From Argyresthia goedartella (taxonomy: Eukaryota; Arthropoda; Insecta; Lepidoptera; Argyresthiidae), in the NCBI GenBank assembly GCA_949825045.1, contig OX463815.1:27953356-28017355 (forward strand): a stretch of 64,000 nt of DNA, given 5' to 3'. The notes beneath the pieces were generated by a model, which did no database searches, was not told where the DNA came from, and saw only the letters and a list, made by a program, of their open reading frames with translations. A program made the translations under genes and the position numbers. This document shows, piece by piece, positions 10,891 through 20,814 of this stretch; position 1 is the stretch's first letter, and each line of letters opens with the position of its first letter.

Positions 10891-12249
10891 CCTTTGATTA
10901 TGTCGCTCATAATATTCTCCTAGAGAAATGCGCAAAATACGGAATAAGAGGTGTTGCTCTAGAATGGTTAAACAGCTATCTATCAAACCGCCACCAATTT
11001 ATTGAGGTTGCAACCATGTCCAAAAACAAGGAAATAGTAACATATCAGTCCTCTCCAGATCTAAACACATATGGCGTTCCCCAAGGAAGCATACTGGGAC
11101 AGCTTCTATTTTTATTGTACATAAATGACTTGCCAGAAATCACCAAAAACAAATGTGTCTTATTTGCTGATGACATCTCCGTATTAATAACATATAACGA
11201 TGATATTGACAATTTTGAAAATGATGTAAATAGGACAATGGACAAGGTAACAAATTGGTTCGCCGCAAATAATCTAAAAGTCAACTTAAATAAAACAAAT
11301 AACATTCAATTTAGAAATAATAAAATGACATACAAACACATAAATGTACACTGTAATGACATAGAAATACAACACACACCATCCACAAAGTTCTTAGGTA
11401 TTGTCTTAGACGAACATTGCACGTGGCTGCCACACATAGAGATGGTTTGCCACAAACTGAACAAGTTTGTTTATGCCCTGTATACCCTGTATAGATTAAA
11501 AAAACCGCTAACACACAAACAGCATTAATGGCATATCATGGGTATGTGGCATCCGTTTTAAGGTATGGTCTTATACTGTGGGGAAATGCTAGGGAAATAA
11601 ATAGAGCATTCATAGTTCAAAAACAGTGCATTAGAGCTATTTGCAATGCAAAGCCCCGAGATTCTTGCAAACTTCTCTTTATAAAATTGAAATTATTGAC
11701 CCTGCCAAGTCTCTATATTTTTGAAATGGCCTGTTTTGCACATAGTCACCAGAACCTATTTACAAAATACTCCCAACTTGAGTGTTCGTGGCATACGAGA
11801 TACCCAAACAAAATTGTATACCCACCATGCAGAACAGTCTTCTGCCAAGGAGTACAGGAGTTGCTATCAGATGTTGATAAATATATACAACAATCTGCCA
11901 CTAGCATTAAAAAAATTACCACTGCCTCTTTTTAAGAACCACCTACACAAATGGTTAGACGATAAATGTTTCTACAACATAGAAGATGACAGATTTTTTT
12001 GACAGATAAATGTAAAGATTAATATTATTTAAGCTAAGTTATTTGACATGAGTAAGAATTATTTTGACATTTTATATAGATACCGAGAATACATGTTTTT
12101 TCATAGAAATGAATTATTAGCTTAATGTTTTAATATAATATAATATATATTTGCATGCCTAATTAGGTAAAATATGCGAAAAACATAATTTTAGTAATAT
12201 CTGACATGTACCATATTTTAAGCAAATAAATGACTATGACTATGACTAT
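10891..12249 (+). pseudogene. second 5'-truncated non-LTR retrotransposon, frameshifted, (TGACTA)n tail
   Basis: Directly after the tail of the previous element the sequence encodes AFDYVAHNILLEKCAKYGIR, LNSYLSNRHQFIEV, YGVPQGSILGQLLFLLYIND, CVLFADDISVL (catalytic Asp pair near residues 52-53 of the frame starting 11016), FLGIVLDEHCTWLPHIEM. After a frameshift near 11525 come VASVLRYGLILWGNA and FIVQKQCIRAICNA, and after another near 11850 INIYNNLPLALKKLPLPLFK. It ends with ATGACTATGACTATGACTAT. The N-terminal half of the RT and the endonuclease are gone. It belongs to a different family from the 8.5-10.9 kb copy. Confidence 0.85.
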
Positions 12250-12529
12250 GCAGTTGTGACATAAAATGCATTAGAAGTCCGATGACATATCAGTAAACTA
12301 AAAGAGCAAGCGATACAGAACTATCTTCTGTCTCGCTCGCTTGCAATTTTTTCTATGTGTGCAAAAATGGTCTAATATGACACTATCTGACATGTAAAAG
12401 AACCCATTGTGACCCAAAGAGTAGGGCAACCTCTTCAATGGAAATGTGAATTCTGTGGATATTCCGTCTAAAATAGCCGAACAAAAAACGAATTGGTTGA
12501 TAGAACTGTAATAACATCACATATGAATA

Positions 12530-12840
12530 GAAGAATACACAAATCAAACAATTGAATAAAAACGGTTTGGCAAATAATAAACCGTGAAATTGGCTAAGTT
12601 ATATCTAGGGACAATGATTTCTGCTTGAAGATAGTTGATGCTGTTATTAAAGCTAACGCTGAGGTCAACTCGCTCGAGCTTTCGAAATATTATTCACCCT
12701 TACTCAACAGAGAGTATAACCTCATCTTCATATAAAGCAGAGACTCTGTCAAAAACCAGCACTAGCGACAGTAATGTATAAAGATGTTTAATTTAATCAT
12801 ACATATCCCCAATATATAAGACCACGGAGCTTTATTGGCT
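12530..12840 (+). pseudogene. LINE spacer remnant related to the 8.5-kb element
   Basis: A degraded reading of KTVWQIINREIG followed by RDNDFCLKI and LELSKYYSPL parallels MKTTWQIINRETGKAK and the AKAFENFFTDI region of the 8.5-10.9 kb element. Stops interrupt it. Only the spacer before the RT is present. Confidence 0.55.
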
Positions 12841-12914
12841 CAGTAATTCTGGTTATAACCCTACACTGAGCTTATATATTCAGTAAATGTGTTGACGATG
12901 AAGCTTTCCCAGAT

Positions 12915-13040
12915 CTAAAAATCAATTTGTGGGAGTTTCTTTGCCCTTCTCTGCTACAGTGGTCCAATGTAGAAAAGAGGTAAAAAATACGTTTAGGAAT
13001 ATGTGTGAATGTCTACAGCAATAAAGAACTTGATTATGGA
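12915..13040 (+). repeat. 3'-end type repeat S, copy 2
   Basis: It shares AAAATCAATTTGTGGGAGTT, CTACAGTGGTCCAATGTAG and the closing CAATAAAGAAC with the copies at 7285-7432 and 17683-17840(-). Confidence 0.6.
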
Positions 13041-13204
13041 GCCTATAGCATTCGCATCACTGAGTTTTTCATTGAGGACTATCCGCGAAGGTCTAAAAAG
13101 TTTTTTTTTTTATTTGCCCCTACTAAGGGAGGTAAATGGGGAGGGGAGTGAACTTTAAATAAAAATAATGAATCTGAAATTGGGCATCAGCAAATTGAGC
13201 AGAT

Positions 13205-13513
13205 AGGAAACTCAAAAGAACAGGACGTAAGTTCGATATATTTTTTTTTCAAAATTCTGCTCAATCTGTGAACTACTGAACAAGCTAAACAACTGCAGAG
13301 CAATCACCAATGCCACAATGCTGACCGAACATGCGGTTCCTGAACACATCAGAGAGAGCTTATGATATGTGTGTAGATAAACTAGTGTATGTAACTGTAC
13401 ATAATTAGGCATCAAAACTCTAGAGTTATATTATTTTGAAACTCGCCTTCGGCTCGTTTCATAAACCCAATCTCGAGTTTTAATGCCCTCCATGATGTAG
13501 CAGTTACATAAAT
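13205..13513 (-). mobile_element. palindromic MITE family P, copy 1a (inverted)
   Basis: In minus orientation it carries the hairpin GAGTTTTAATGCC / GAAACTCGCCTTCGGC of this family and then TAGTTTATCTACACACATAT and the CATAAGCTCTCT region. It is truncated at its inner end. It abuts the + copy 1b head to head, so their common parts form a large inverted repeat of about 160-bp arms around 13430-13515. Short frames reading MPNYVQLHTLVYLH on both strands come from this repeat and are not genes. Confidence 0.75.
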
Positions 13514-13673
13514 AATATCACTCGAGAGTTTTAATGCCTAATTATGTACAGTTACATACACTAGTTTATCTACACACATATCATAAGCTCTCTTTGATGT
13601 GTTCAGGAACCGCATGTTTGACCGGCATTGTGGCTCTGCAGTTGTTTAGCTTGTTCTGTAGTGCCAACTTCAC

Positions 13674-13809
13674 GCAGGCGGGCGTCGGCGTTCGAAATTT
13701 GAATGTCAGTACCAACTTCACAGACAAACTAGGAGCGGCACGCAGGCGGGCGTCGGCGTTCGAAATTTGAATGTCAGTACCAACTTCACAGACAAACTAG
13801 GAGCGGCAC
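13674..13809 (+). repeat. 68-bp perfect tandem repeat, two units (part of a third at 14988)
   Basis: Unit 13674-13741 and unit 13742-13809 look identical. Each starts GCAGGCGGGCGTCGGCGTTC, has TTTGAATGTCAGTACCAAC in the middle, and ends AGGAGCGGCAC. A third partial unit starts at 14988, on the other side of the nested element, and stops at TTTGAATGTC. The copy at 32 kb has about two diverged units and the copy at 35.7 kb has none. Confidence 0.9.
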
Positions 13810-14979
13810 CACAGATATCGAGAGATAGGCCCTTGGCGCTAAGCTTGTATCGGAACCAGTGTCGCCGAAAACTTAGAACACGCATACATTTACACTACTC
13901 GTAAATCAATCCCTCCGCTTTTATTGGTCAGTGCAATGTCATGCACCTATCGTCCGAACACACCCACACTACCGCAGGTATATTAGCTAGTCGAGCTAGT
14001 GTTGGGACAATGCAAGGACAGCGTGTATCATCGATCGATTATAATTTATAGACACTGGTATATACAGTCGTATACAATGTCGGGTTCTATAAAAAAAATA
14101 GTAAATCGTTTGTAAATACGACATATTTATACGACATACGACATACGAGACCCGTTTGCCTCTCTTCTTTTTTTCAACAGAATCCTTACAGCTAGAAAGA
14201 GAGGCAAAGAGGTTTCTGAAGGTAGAATAACTGTGAACTCTTCGGACCTGACTGAAAGCATCGGAATTTCCGATCAATACTTATAACACCCCATTATCCT
14301 TCGTCGGGCGAGGTTTTAAATAAACTTAAAATCTAAACTGCCTGTTTGGCAATCATTGGAATAAATAACAATAAACTTACGTATTATGAGCAATAAAATA
14401 ACTATATTATTACATTAACTATATTAGTAATTGCGGAATAATCTATCGATTCAAAAACATAATTCTCCTATCACTATCCCCATCACTATATGTCGTCTCT
14501 GTGTGCGTGTAACAGTTCGCCTCCGTATCACCATGCATCTTTGCTTTCGTACTAAGATAAGTGTGAAATATTCATTGCGTGTTAGCTTGGCAATAAGTAG
14601 TGAAATTAAGATACAAAACAAGCAATGTATAGTAAACTTAGCGAGAACAACATGACATTGTCACTTTAATCTCAATTCGTGACGAATTTTCCGCGAATGA
14701 TTTATTTTCGTAATAATGTTTATTTCTTGTGTTTTAAGAAGAAATAATAGTTGGAATGAGACTTACAAGTGATATGTGACACCGGCGTTCTTGGAGTTCA
14801 CAATCTCGCTTCTATTTTTGCACGTGAGTATTGCACAGGTCGGCATTTTCGAAAAACAACGGAAATGAATTCGTCACTGCGGTCGCTCGGTGACTACCGA
14901 GAATTTTTGATATCTAACCTGTCGGAGCTACATTTGTTCGCTCGTGCCACGCCCCTCAACCTATCTCTCGATATCTGTG
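13810..14979. mobile_element. non-autonomous DNA transposon with 8-bp target duplication (hAT- or P-like)
   Basis: It has perfect 20-bp inverted ends, CACAGATATCGAGAGATAGG at the left and its complement at 14960-14979. The 8-bp AGCGGCAC lies on both sides (13802-13809 and 14980-14987). The 8-bp duplication suggests hAT; P-type elements also make 8-bp duplications and often begin with CA, so I leave the class open. The interior of 1170 bp holds only short frames and no transposase I recognise. Confidence 0.85.
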
Positions 14980-15258
14980 AGCGGCACGCAGGCGGGCGTC
15001 GGCGTTCGAAATTTGAATGTCATAATATGTAGAAAAATTACACATTATGGTCATAATGTGTAATTTTTCAGATAAGAAATGAGTTTTTACCAAGTAGTTT
15101 AACATTATGCTGATCGTAACGTGCGGTTTTTGTACGCAGTAAAGAGGGTTTATGATACATGTGTAGATAAACTACTATTATAGATACGAGACGTCATAAC
15201 AGTGTAATTTTCTAAATTGCACAAAGAAGGGGGATGCAGTAAGATCGTATTGACGACC

Positions 15259-15340
15259 TCTGTAGCGTTGTGATTTGAGGCTCTGCCTCCAAAGCGAGAG
15301 GTCCTGGGTTCGCATCCCGGTTGGGGAGAATGAAAAAAAA
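15259..15340 (+). repeat. tRNA-derived SINE family A, head
   Basis: GACCTCTGTAGCG... contains an A-box-like part and the B box GGTTCGCATCC, followed by TTGGGGAGAATGAAAAAAA. The body of the same SINE continues at 15751 after an inserted repeat. Pol III promoter boxes are the only functional signals. Confidence 0.75.
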
Positions 15341-15750
15341 CCGGTCAAGTGCGAGTCTAAATCGCGCACGAAGGGTTCCGTACCACCGATCAATGGAAGC
15401 GATGGTGTGGAGTGAATAGTTTGGATTTTACACAGCAAAATATTGTTTACAAAGTTATTGGTGCGGTTACTTTCACACTCCATGTACGTAACCAGGTGCA
15501 TCCATAAGTTTGTATGTGGTATTGAAAGAATTGTTGTATGGGAGCCCCCTTAAATATTTCTTTTATCCTGTTTTCTAGTATTTGTTGTTATAGCGGCAAC
15601 AGAAATACATAATCTGTGAAAATTTCAACTCTCTAGCTAGCTAGGTTCTTGAGATACAGCCTGGTGACAGACGGACGGACGGACGGACGGACGGACAGCG
15701 AAGTCTTAGTAGTAGGGTCCCGTTTGGAACCCTTCGGGTACGGAACCCTA
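15341..15750 (-). repeat. lepidopteran GTCC-rich repeat, copy C, inserted in a SINE
   Basis: It is an inverted full copy of the repeat at 2453-2850, with a (GACG)n block at 15668-15690. Both ends are the family ends (CCGGTCAAGTGCGAGTC on the left, GTACGGAACCCT on the right). It sits between the head and body of SINE A, so it inserted after the SINE. Confidence 0.85.
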
Positions 15751-15860
15751 AAAAGGCATCAGGTCTTAGGATGTTTATGTGAGCGATGTCGCTGTTTCTG
15801 TTGCCCACGACACGGGTATCCTAGTATGTGCCTGTATAAAAAAGTTTATGTTTAAAGGGC
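15751..15860 (+). repeat. tRNA-derived SINE family A, body
   Basis: GGTCTTAGGATGTTTATGTG, GTCGCTGTTTCTG, CCCACGACACGGGTATCCTA and TATGTGCCTGTATA match the body of the SINEs at 37.25, 37.98 and 41.83 kb. Confidence 0.7.
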
Positions 15861-16377
15861 AATGCCCACCCCCCATAGTAACTTAGGCCCAGGGTGCCCA
15901 CTCCTGAAAGTATGCAGATATGATTTATTGTATCCTTACTAAAGTATTCACTACCATCTTGGTTCAAAAAAAACTTGGGGTTATAAAGCAGATATTGACA
16001 CAATTTCAGAGATTCATTCTGAATTCACATTCCCATAGATGTTTCAAAGTATTACCTCTTTCGTCTCATTTTATCAGGTCCAAACCATTTATTTTTATAA
16101 ATTCAAATTTAAATTCAAAGCTTTATTTGAAAAACATAGGAACATAACAAAGATCTTAAGAAAACTTTAAAAGTATCTCAATGTTTGGCGCAATGGCATA
16201 CAAATGTTATATTTATTGAGCAGCACTAACATCAGCCGTATATATACCTAGAATAATAATAAGCAGTCAATATACAACAATGTCATTAGCTTTACATTAT
16301 ATCTAGTAGATAGATTTATTGAATAATATTGCCTTATATGCGAGCAAAGTTTTTAAAGTAATATTTAAACAGAGAGA

Positions 16378-16600
16378 GCAGAGGCACCATTGTGCCCACT
16401 TTGAGCCAGTTATTCAATACTCCTTTTTGCGAGACAGGGGGCTAGCCCATCGCCGCAGCTATGGAGTAATGAAGGTTTCCTCACGAGGTTTTCCATCACC
16501 GTTAGAACGTCCGTATAATGTACTTAAGATATATAACTCCTATGTGAGAAGCAAGCGTGAAATCCATTATACCACGGAGTTCTCCATTAGACCACGGCGC
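16378..16600 (-). repeat. tRNA-derived SINE family B, copy 1
   Basis: The minus strand reads GCCGTGGTCTAATGG, CTTGCTTCTCACATAGGAG, then CGGACGTTCTAACGGTGATG, the CTCGTGAGGAAACCTTCATT core, CTATGGAGT... and GGGCACAATGGTGCCTCTGC. The same order occurs at 60208-60480(+). The B-box region is damaged in this copy by a duplication of CCGTGGT. Confidence 0.75.
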
Positions 16601-16639
16601 TCTTAAAATTTATATTATTTTTATTATTAATTGATCTTA

Positions 16640-16970
16640 ATGTCTCCGGAAGTTTGTTGTATGTTCGGGTGTTCATTCCGAATATACTGTTATCGTAATA
16701 AGCAGATTAACGTGGGTAAGCGCACAGCTTGTCCTGAATGCGTTGACTGTTTATAAAGGAAAAAGATGGAGATTACACTTGTCAAACACTGCAGATTAAT
16801 AAAATGGTCCTTGCAAGATTCGGCATTAATATGGTTACTTAAAGCTCGCATACATTTCTTCGGAACTTTGAATATTAAATCTATTTTTGTGGCATTCCCC
16901 AAAATATTATACCATAAAGTAATGATGTCTCGACAAACCCATGATATGCCGTTAGCACAGCGTCCTGATT
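16640..16970 (-). pseudogene. LINE reverse transcriptase C-terminal fragment
   Basis: The minus strand encodes LWYNILGNATKIDLIFKV followed by KKCMRALSNHINAESCKDHF and INLQCLTSVISIFFLYK, the post-RT region of CR1/jockey-like LINEs (WGN...IF..QK...R). The matching RT core lies at 17340-17670 on the same strand, separated by an inserted repeat. Confidence 0.75.
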
Positions 16971-16984
16971 GACCTGTTTAGACA

Positions 16985-17340
16985 GCATCTACTAGTGGTT
17001 CTGTGAGAACAATAGACCTCGCTTCAATTTCCAAAATATATCCGTCCATATATAACGCTACAGCAAACTTCCCTCCCTTTTACCCCTTCCACTCCCCCCC
17101 CCCCCAATTTCTTTTTCGCAACATCTTTTGTAGAATAAAGTCCTTAGTGTGCCTCTTAAATTTGGTTTAAATTCATCGATAAATAACGCTACAGCAAACA
17201 TCCCCCCTTTTCTCCCCTATTTTGCCCTCAATAAAAAATTGCGATCGACTTAAATTTTTAATTTAATCAAGGAGTGCCAATTTTCGTCAAAATCGGTTGC
17301 AAAATGCGACCTGACTGGCGAGAACAGACAGACGGACAAA
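16985..17340 (+). repeat. interspersed repeat T, copy 1, inserted in the LINE
   Basis: It contains CCGTCCATATATAACGCTAC, a poly-C block, AGCAAACTTCCCTCC, CGCAACATCTTTTGTAGAAT and ends TCGGTTGCAAAATGCGACC...CAGACGGACAAAAGC. An inverted relative is at 55345-55625. It splits the LINE RT fragments on either side. Confidence 0.65.
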
Positions 17341-17670
17341 AGCATCTTTGACTTAACTTATTGCTCAGTATATCTATGTGTGTATTCCATGACATGTTGT
17401 TGTCAATGTGAAGCCCTAACAACTTCAAAGTATTAGTCTCTTCTATTGGTCTACCCTCATAGTTAATGTTTAATGTCATTTGTTTTTCTATGCCATTTCC
17501 ATGTCCTTTCCTAAATTTTGTTTTGCCGATGTTCATTAACAGATTATTGTTATTAGGCCAGTTAATTAAACTTATTAGATAATTATTAATATACCATTCA
17601 TATGTATTTAGATTATGTCCTATAAAAGTTAAAAGCTTACGGTGCTATCATCAGCGAAAATGACTTTACT
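17340..17670 (-). pseudogene. LINE reverse transcriptase core fragment
   Basis: On the minus strand VIFADDSTVS (catalytic box) is followed, after a gap, by MNIGKTKFRKGHGNG, then NYEGRPIEETNTLKLLGLHI, DNNMSWNTHIDILSNKLSQ, the RT palm and thumb of a LINE. The 3'-end repeat S at 17683-17840 abuts it on the upstream side. Confidence 0.75.
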
Positions 17671-17682
17671 TTATTACTGTAG

Positions 17683-17840
17683 ATATTTACACATACATAG
17701 CAAACGTAATTTTTTGCGTCCTCTCTACATTGGACCACTGTGGGAGAAGAAGGGAGTAGAAACTCCCACAGATTGATTTTGAGATCTCTTTTAAAAATTG
17801 GTTGTGCTTAACTAATACAAATAAGAAAAATTTCATTATT
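17683..17840 (-). repeat. 3'-end type repeat S, copy 3
   Basis: Inverted relative of 7285-7432: the minus strand has AAAATCAATCTGTGGGAGTT, CTCCCACAGTGGTCCAATGT and a closing AATAAAG. Confidence 0.65.
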
Positions 17841-17940
17841 ATGATTAATAAGCAGGAATAAATAATTACAAAATAATTAGCAGAGAATATTGGTATTAGT
17901 GCGACAGGCCTATAGTTAATATCTTCCCTATCGTCTTTTT

Positions 17941-18330
17941 AGGGTTCCGTACCCAATGGGTAAGAACGGAACCCTATTACTAAGACTTCGCTGTCCGTCC
18001 GTCCGTCTGTCACCAGGCTGTATCTCAAGAACCTAGCTAGCTAGAGAGTTGAAATTTTCACAGATTATGTATTTCTGTTGCCGCTATAACACAAATACTA
18101 AAAAACAGGATAAAATAAATATTTAAGGGGGCTCCCATACAACAATACCACATACAAACTTATGGATGCACCTGGTTACGTACATGGAGTGTGAAAGTAA
18201 CCGCACCAATAACTTTGTAAACAATATTTTGCTGTGTAAAATCCAAACTATTCACTCCACACCATCGCTTCCATTGAACGGTGGTACGGAACCCTTCGTG
18301 CGCGATTTAGACTCGCACTTGACCGGTTTT
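17941..18330 (+). repeat. lepidopteran GTCC-rich interspersed repeat, copy B
   Basis: It starts AGGGTTCCGTACCCAATGGG and ends CGCACTTGACCGGTTTT. It is almost identical to copy A at 2453-2850, minus one short deletion near TACAACAATACCACATAC. Confidence 0.85.
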
Positions 18331-18332
18331 AT

Positions 18333-19425
18333 TTGGTTTTACTATGGAAGCTAACCAAGAGCCAACTAGGAAGTTTGAAAATAGATGGAAAACCTATATC
18401 AGAACTCCAAACAGTGTTGAAAACCATTTTGGAGACACACTTCCCCGGCTGCGATGACTATAAAGAGAGCAACACATCGGATCACCAGAAAACATGGGAA
18501 GATCCACTAGATATAATAAAAGACGAAAACTTATAATGGGCCATAAATTCATTTCTACCATTAAAATCTGCGGGGTCTGAAGGCATTTTGCCTGTGCTTC
18601 TACAGAAGGCCTACATATTTATTAGCAACCATCTGGCAGAAGTTTTTAGGTGCAGTAAAGCCCTTGAGTATATCCATCCGAATTGGAGGAGAGAAAAAGC
18701 CAAAACCAGGAAAGAAGTCTTACCCTGGTAGGAAGAAAAGGCGTTCCGGGAAGGACTTAAGAAAGACAGGCGTTTCAGATGCTTTCGCTGATTTTTTCTA
18801 TGCTTTATTAGTTAATTTGTAGATGATTTCAAAATACGCTAATCATGATAATTAGTTTCTGATTTTTTTTTTTTTTGAAATCGTCATTTCGGGACCTCTC
18901 ACTCTTACTCGGTGCGCTCCTCCGCGCCTCCGGCTCATAAAATACACTCTAGCATTATCGCATGGGTCCCCGGACATAACGGAATTCAAGAAACGGCGCT
19001 GATGAGCGTTTTATTGGACCAGAACCAAGATTACCTATAACAGCGACTGTCACAAAGAACATCTTCAATATGATAGCTACCCGAGATGCAAACATAGAGT
19101 GGAAGAATACCAAAGACGGTAGCCAGTCTAAGATGTTTTTCTTAAGAAAACACCCCAAAAAGTCTAAGTATTTACTTAATCTTAGTAGAGAAAACTTAGC
19201 AACACTGGTAGGTGTGGTGACAGGCCACTGCAAACTACATAGATACCTATCATTATTAAAGCTCTTACAAGACACATCATGCTCTTACTGTGGCTTGGAA
19301 GAAAGTAGCCAGCACTTCTTGGGAGAATGCGTAACGTATTCAAACATTTAAGATGGCGAAAACTAGGGATGGATAGCATTAAAGTAGATGGCTTGTCAAA
19401 CTTAAAGTTTAGCGACATTCATTAA
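18333..19425 (+). pseudogene. R1-like non-LTR retrotransposon with internal deletion: pre-RT plus RNase H end
   Basis: The first part encodes LKIDGKPISELQTVLKTILE, THFPGCDDYKESN and, after a stop, AINSFLPLKSAGSEGILPVL and NWRREKAKTRK, the entry to an R1/I-type RT. The RT core is missing. From 18945 comes an RNase H end, SIIAWVPGHNGIQET, then after a +1 shift ADERFIGPEPRLPITA, followed by HPKKSKYLLNLSRENLATLV and the C-terminal Cys/His knuckle CSYCGLEESSQHFLGEC. It closes with HLRWRKLGMDSIKVDGLS and FSDIH then a stop at about 19425. Frameshifts and the deletion make it inactive. Confidence 0.8.
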
Positions 19426-19607
19426 GCGAACAAGAAGATTTGGGGAGGGACTGTTGAACCAACAGTAACAGTACCCAAACACTGGGAATTGGGTGAATTA
19501 GTCACAATAGAGGAGCGACCATGCCTGTGGTTCAGCGAGCGTCCGCGTCCCACCTCATCATCAAGCTCCCGGCCCCTCCCATCCCTCCCAGCTGCCGCAA
19601 CCCTACC

Positions 19608-19921
19608 CCAACTAGCAATATCCACGAACCAGTATCCATTCAACACGTCGTATCCCGACCAGCCGGGCTTCAATCCGCAGTACAACTCGGCTCCCGGCAA
19701 CTACTCAGGCTACCAGGGCAACGGTGCCCCGAACCTACCGCCGACCAACAACGTGACTGCCGACTTTACACCCAAGCAGGAGCCTGGGGAATTCCTTCGG
19801 TAGTCCCGAAACTCGAGCCAAATATGTCGGCAAACACGCCAGCCGGGGCACCTACTCCATACTATAACCGAACTTACAACTACGATGGTGCGATCAAGGA
19901 AGATTCTGTGTTAGTTAAATG
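19608..19921 (+). pseudogene. unidentified coding-like fragment, Pro/Asn/Tyr-rich C terminus
   Basis: A pyrimidine-rich run ending CCCCAACTAG precedes an open stretch reading STNQYPFNTSYPDQPGFNPQ, YNSAPGNYSGYQGNGAPNLP and VTADFTPKQEPG. A one-base slip near 19790 is needed to continue with PSVVPKLEPNMSANTPAG, TPYYNRTYNYDG, IKEDSVLVK and TGA at 19919-19921. The composition and the two K-x-E-P sites look like the disordered tail of a nuclear regulator, but I do not recognise the gene. It may be a relic of a processed copy or a 3' exon with a sequence slip. Without the slip the frame stops at TAG (19801-19803). Confidence 0.5.
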
Positions 19922-20814
19922 AGAAAGAATCGATGCAAACTTACTTCTCACAATTTTGATATTTTTTTAAATATCAAGAGGAGATATGGGAATCAGAAAT
20001 ATACAATCATTTAGCAATGTCAATGTTAGCTTATACTTGTTTTAGTAGTGTTAGTATTAGGTTGGACTTGGTCAATGAAATGATTATTTACAGCTTGTGC
20101 TTTTTGTGTAGGCTCTTTTATCGGTGCTCCAATGTATTTTATTATCCCTGATGTTTTTGGTATATTATTTTTGGCTTAATTAATTACACTCCATGTTGGT
20201 TTATATTTATTGGCACATATATATGCAATGCATGATATGATAGTGTGTATACGGTACTTGTATGTGACGAACTGTATTATGTAGAACTTGAACAAAATTC
20301 GCTAAATATTTATTCAAAAACAGGCGTGGAGGGACTCTACACAAAAGCTATCAATCTCGCTAGACCACATCGACCTCACCATATTCATTGTGCTTTAAGC
20401 CCCCATAAAAATCCGTTGCTCAACAAATTGTCAACAAAAAAGCCGCATAAATTTGGAGGGGTTACCCAAACATGTTTTCGTAAACCCCTTTCGCCAAAAC
20501 CTTTGTTCGAAAGTGTTCTTACACCCTGCTCTTTCCCTACCCTTGCACCCTATAATTTTCGCGACGCACTCGGTTGTTCCCATTTTTCCCCGGTATCCCG
20601 TTTTCCCGGTAATGGGTCCGGAAGTTAATGAGAGCACGCGTCGTCCGGCCGATTGCTATCTGCGATCACGTGGCGGCAACCACTTCCGTGAGCGTGCGAT
20701 GGCTGTGACGGAAAATCGCTCGACGATTGCCCGGGAATCGACTTGGCACGTGCCATGAAGAACCTCCAATTTCAAGTGTGTTGAGCACAGCACACCTCCA
20801 ACAATCTCTATATA

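Larger units (their letters stand above)
13514..15180 (+). mobile_element. palindromic MITE family P, copy 1b, interrupted by a nested element
   Basis: It starts inside the hairpin (ACTCGAGAGTTTTAATGCC), then TAGTTTATCTACACACATAT. The opposite end is GTGTAGATAAACTACTAT near 15175. The segments following TAGTTTATCTACACA at one end and preceding TGTGTAGATAAACTA at the other are inverted relatives over roughly 60-70 bp (TATCATAA, CTCTTT, AACCGCA). The interior holds 68-bp direct repeats and an unrelated 1170-bp element (13810-14979). Other copies: 31930-32412(-) and 35511-35900(+). Confidence 0.75.

Noticed and set aside
13534..13770. Open frame MPNYVQLHTLVYLH repeated at 13212-13415(-), 32078-32314(-) and 35613-35840
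   Set aside because: It is part of palindromic MITE P; the C-terminal ends differ according to the local number of 68-bp units and flanks, with no known domain.
15259..15335. Possible tRNA gene
   Set aside because: The same head is followed by the same body at other loci, so it is a SINE.
15668..15690. (GACG)n run as a possible CRISPR-like or regulatory array
   Set aside because: It is a simple microsatellite inside the GTCC-rich repeat, and there are no spacers.
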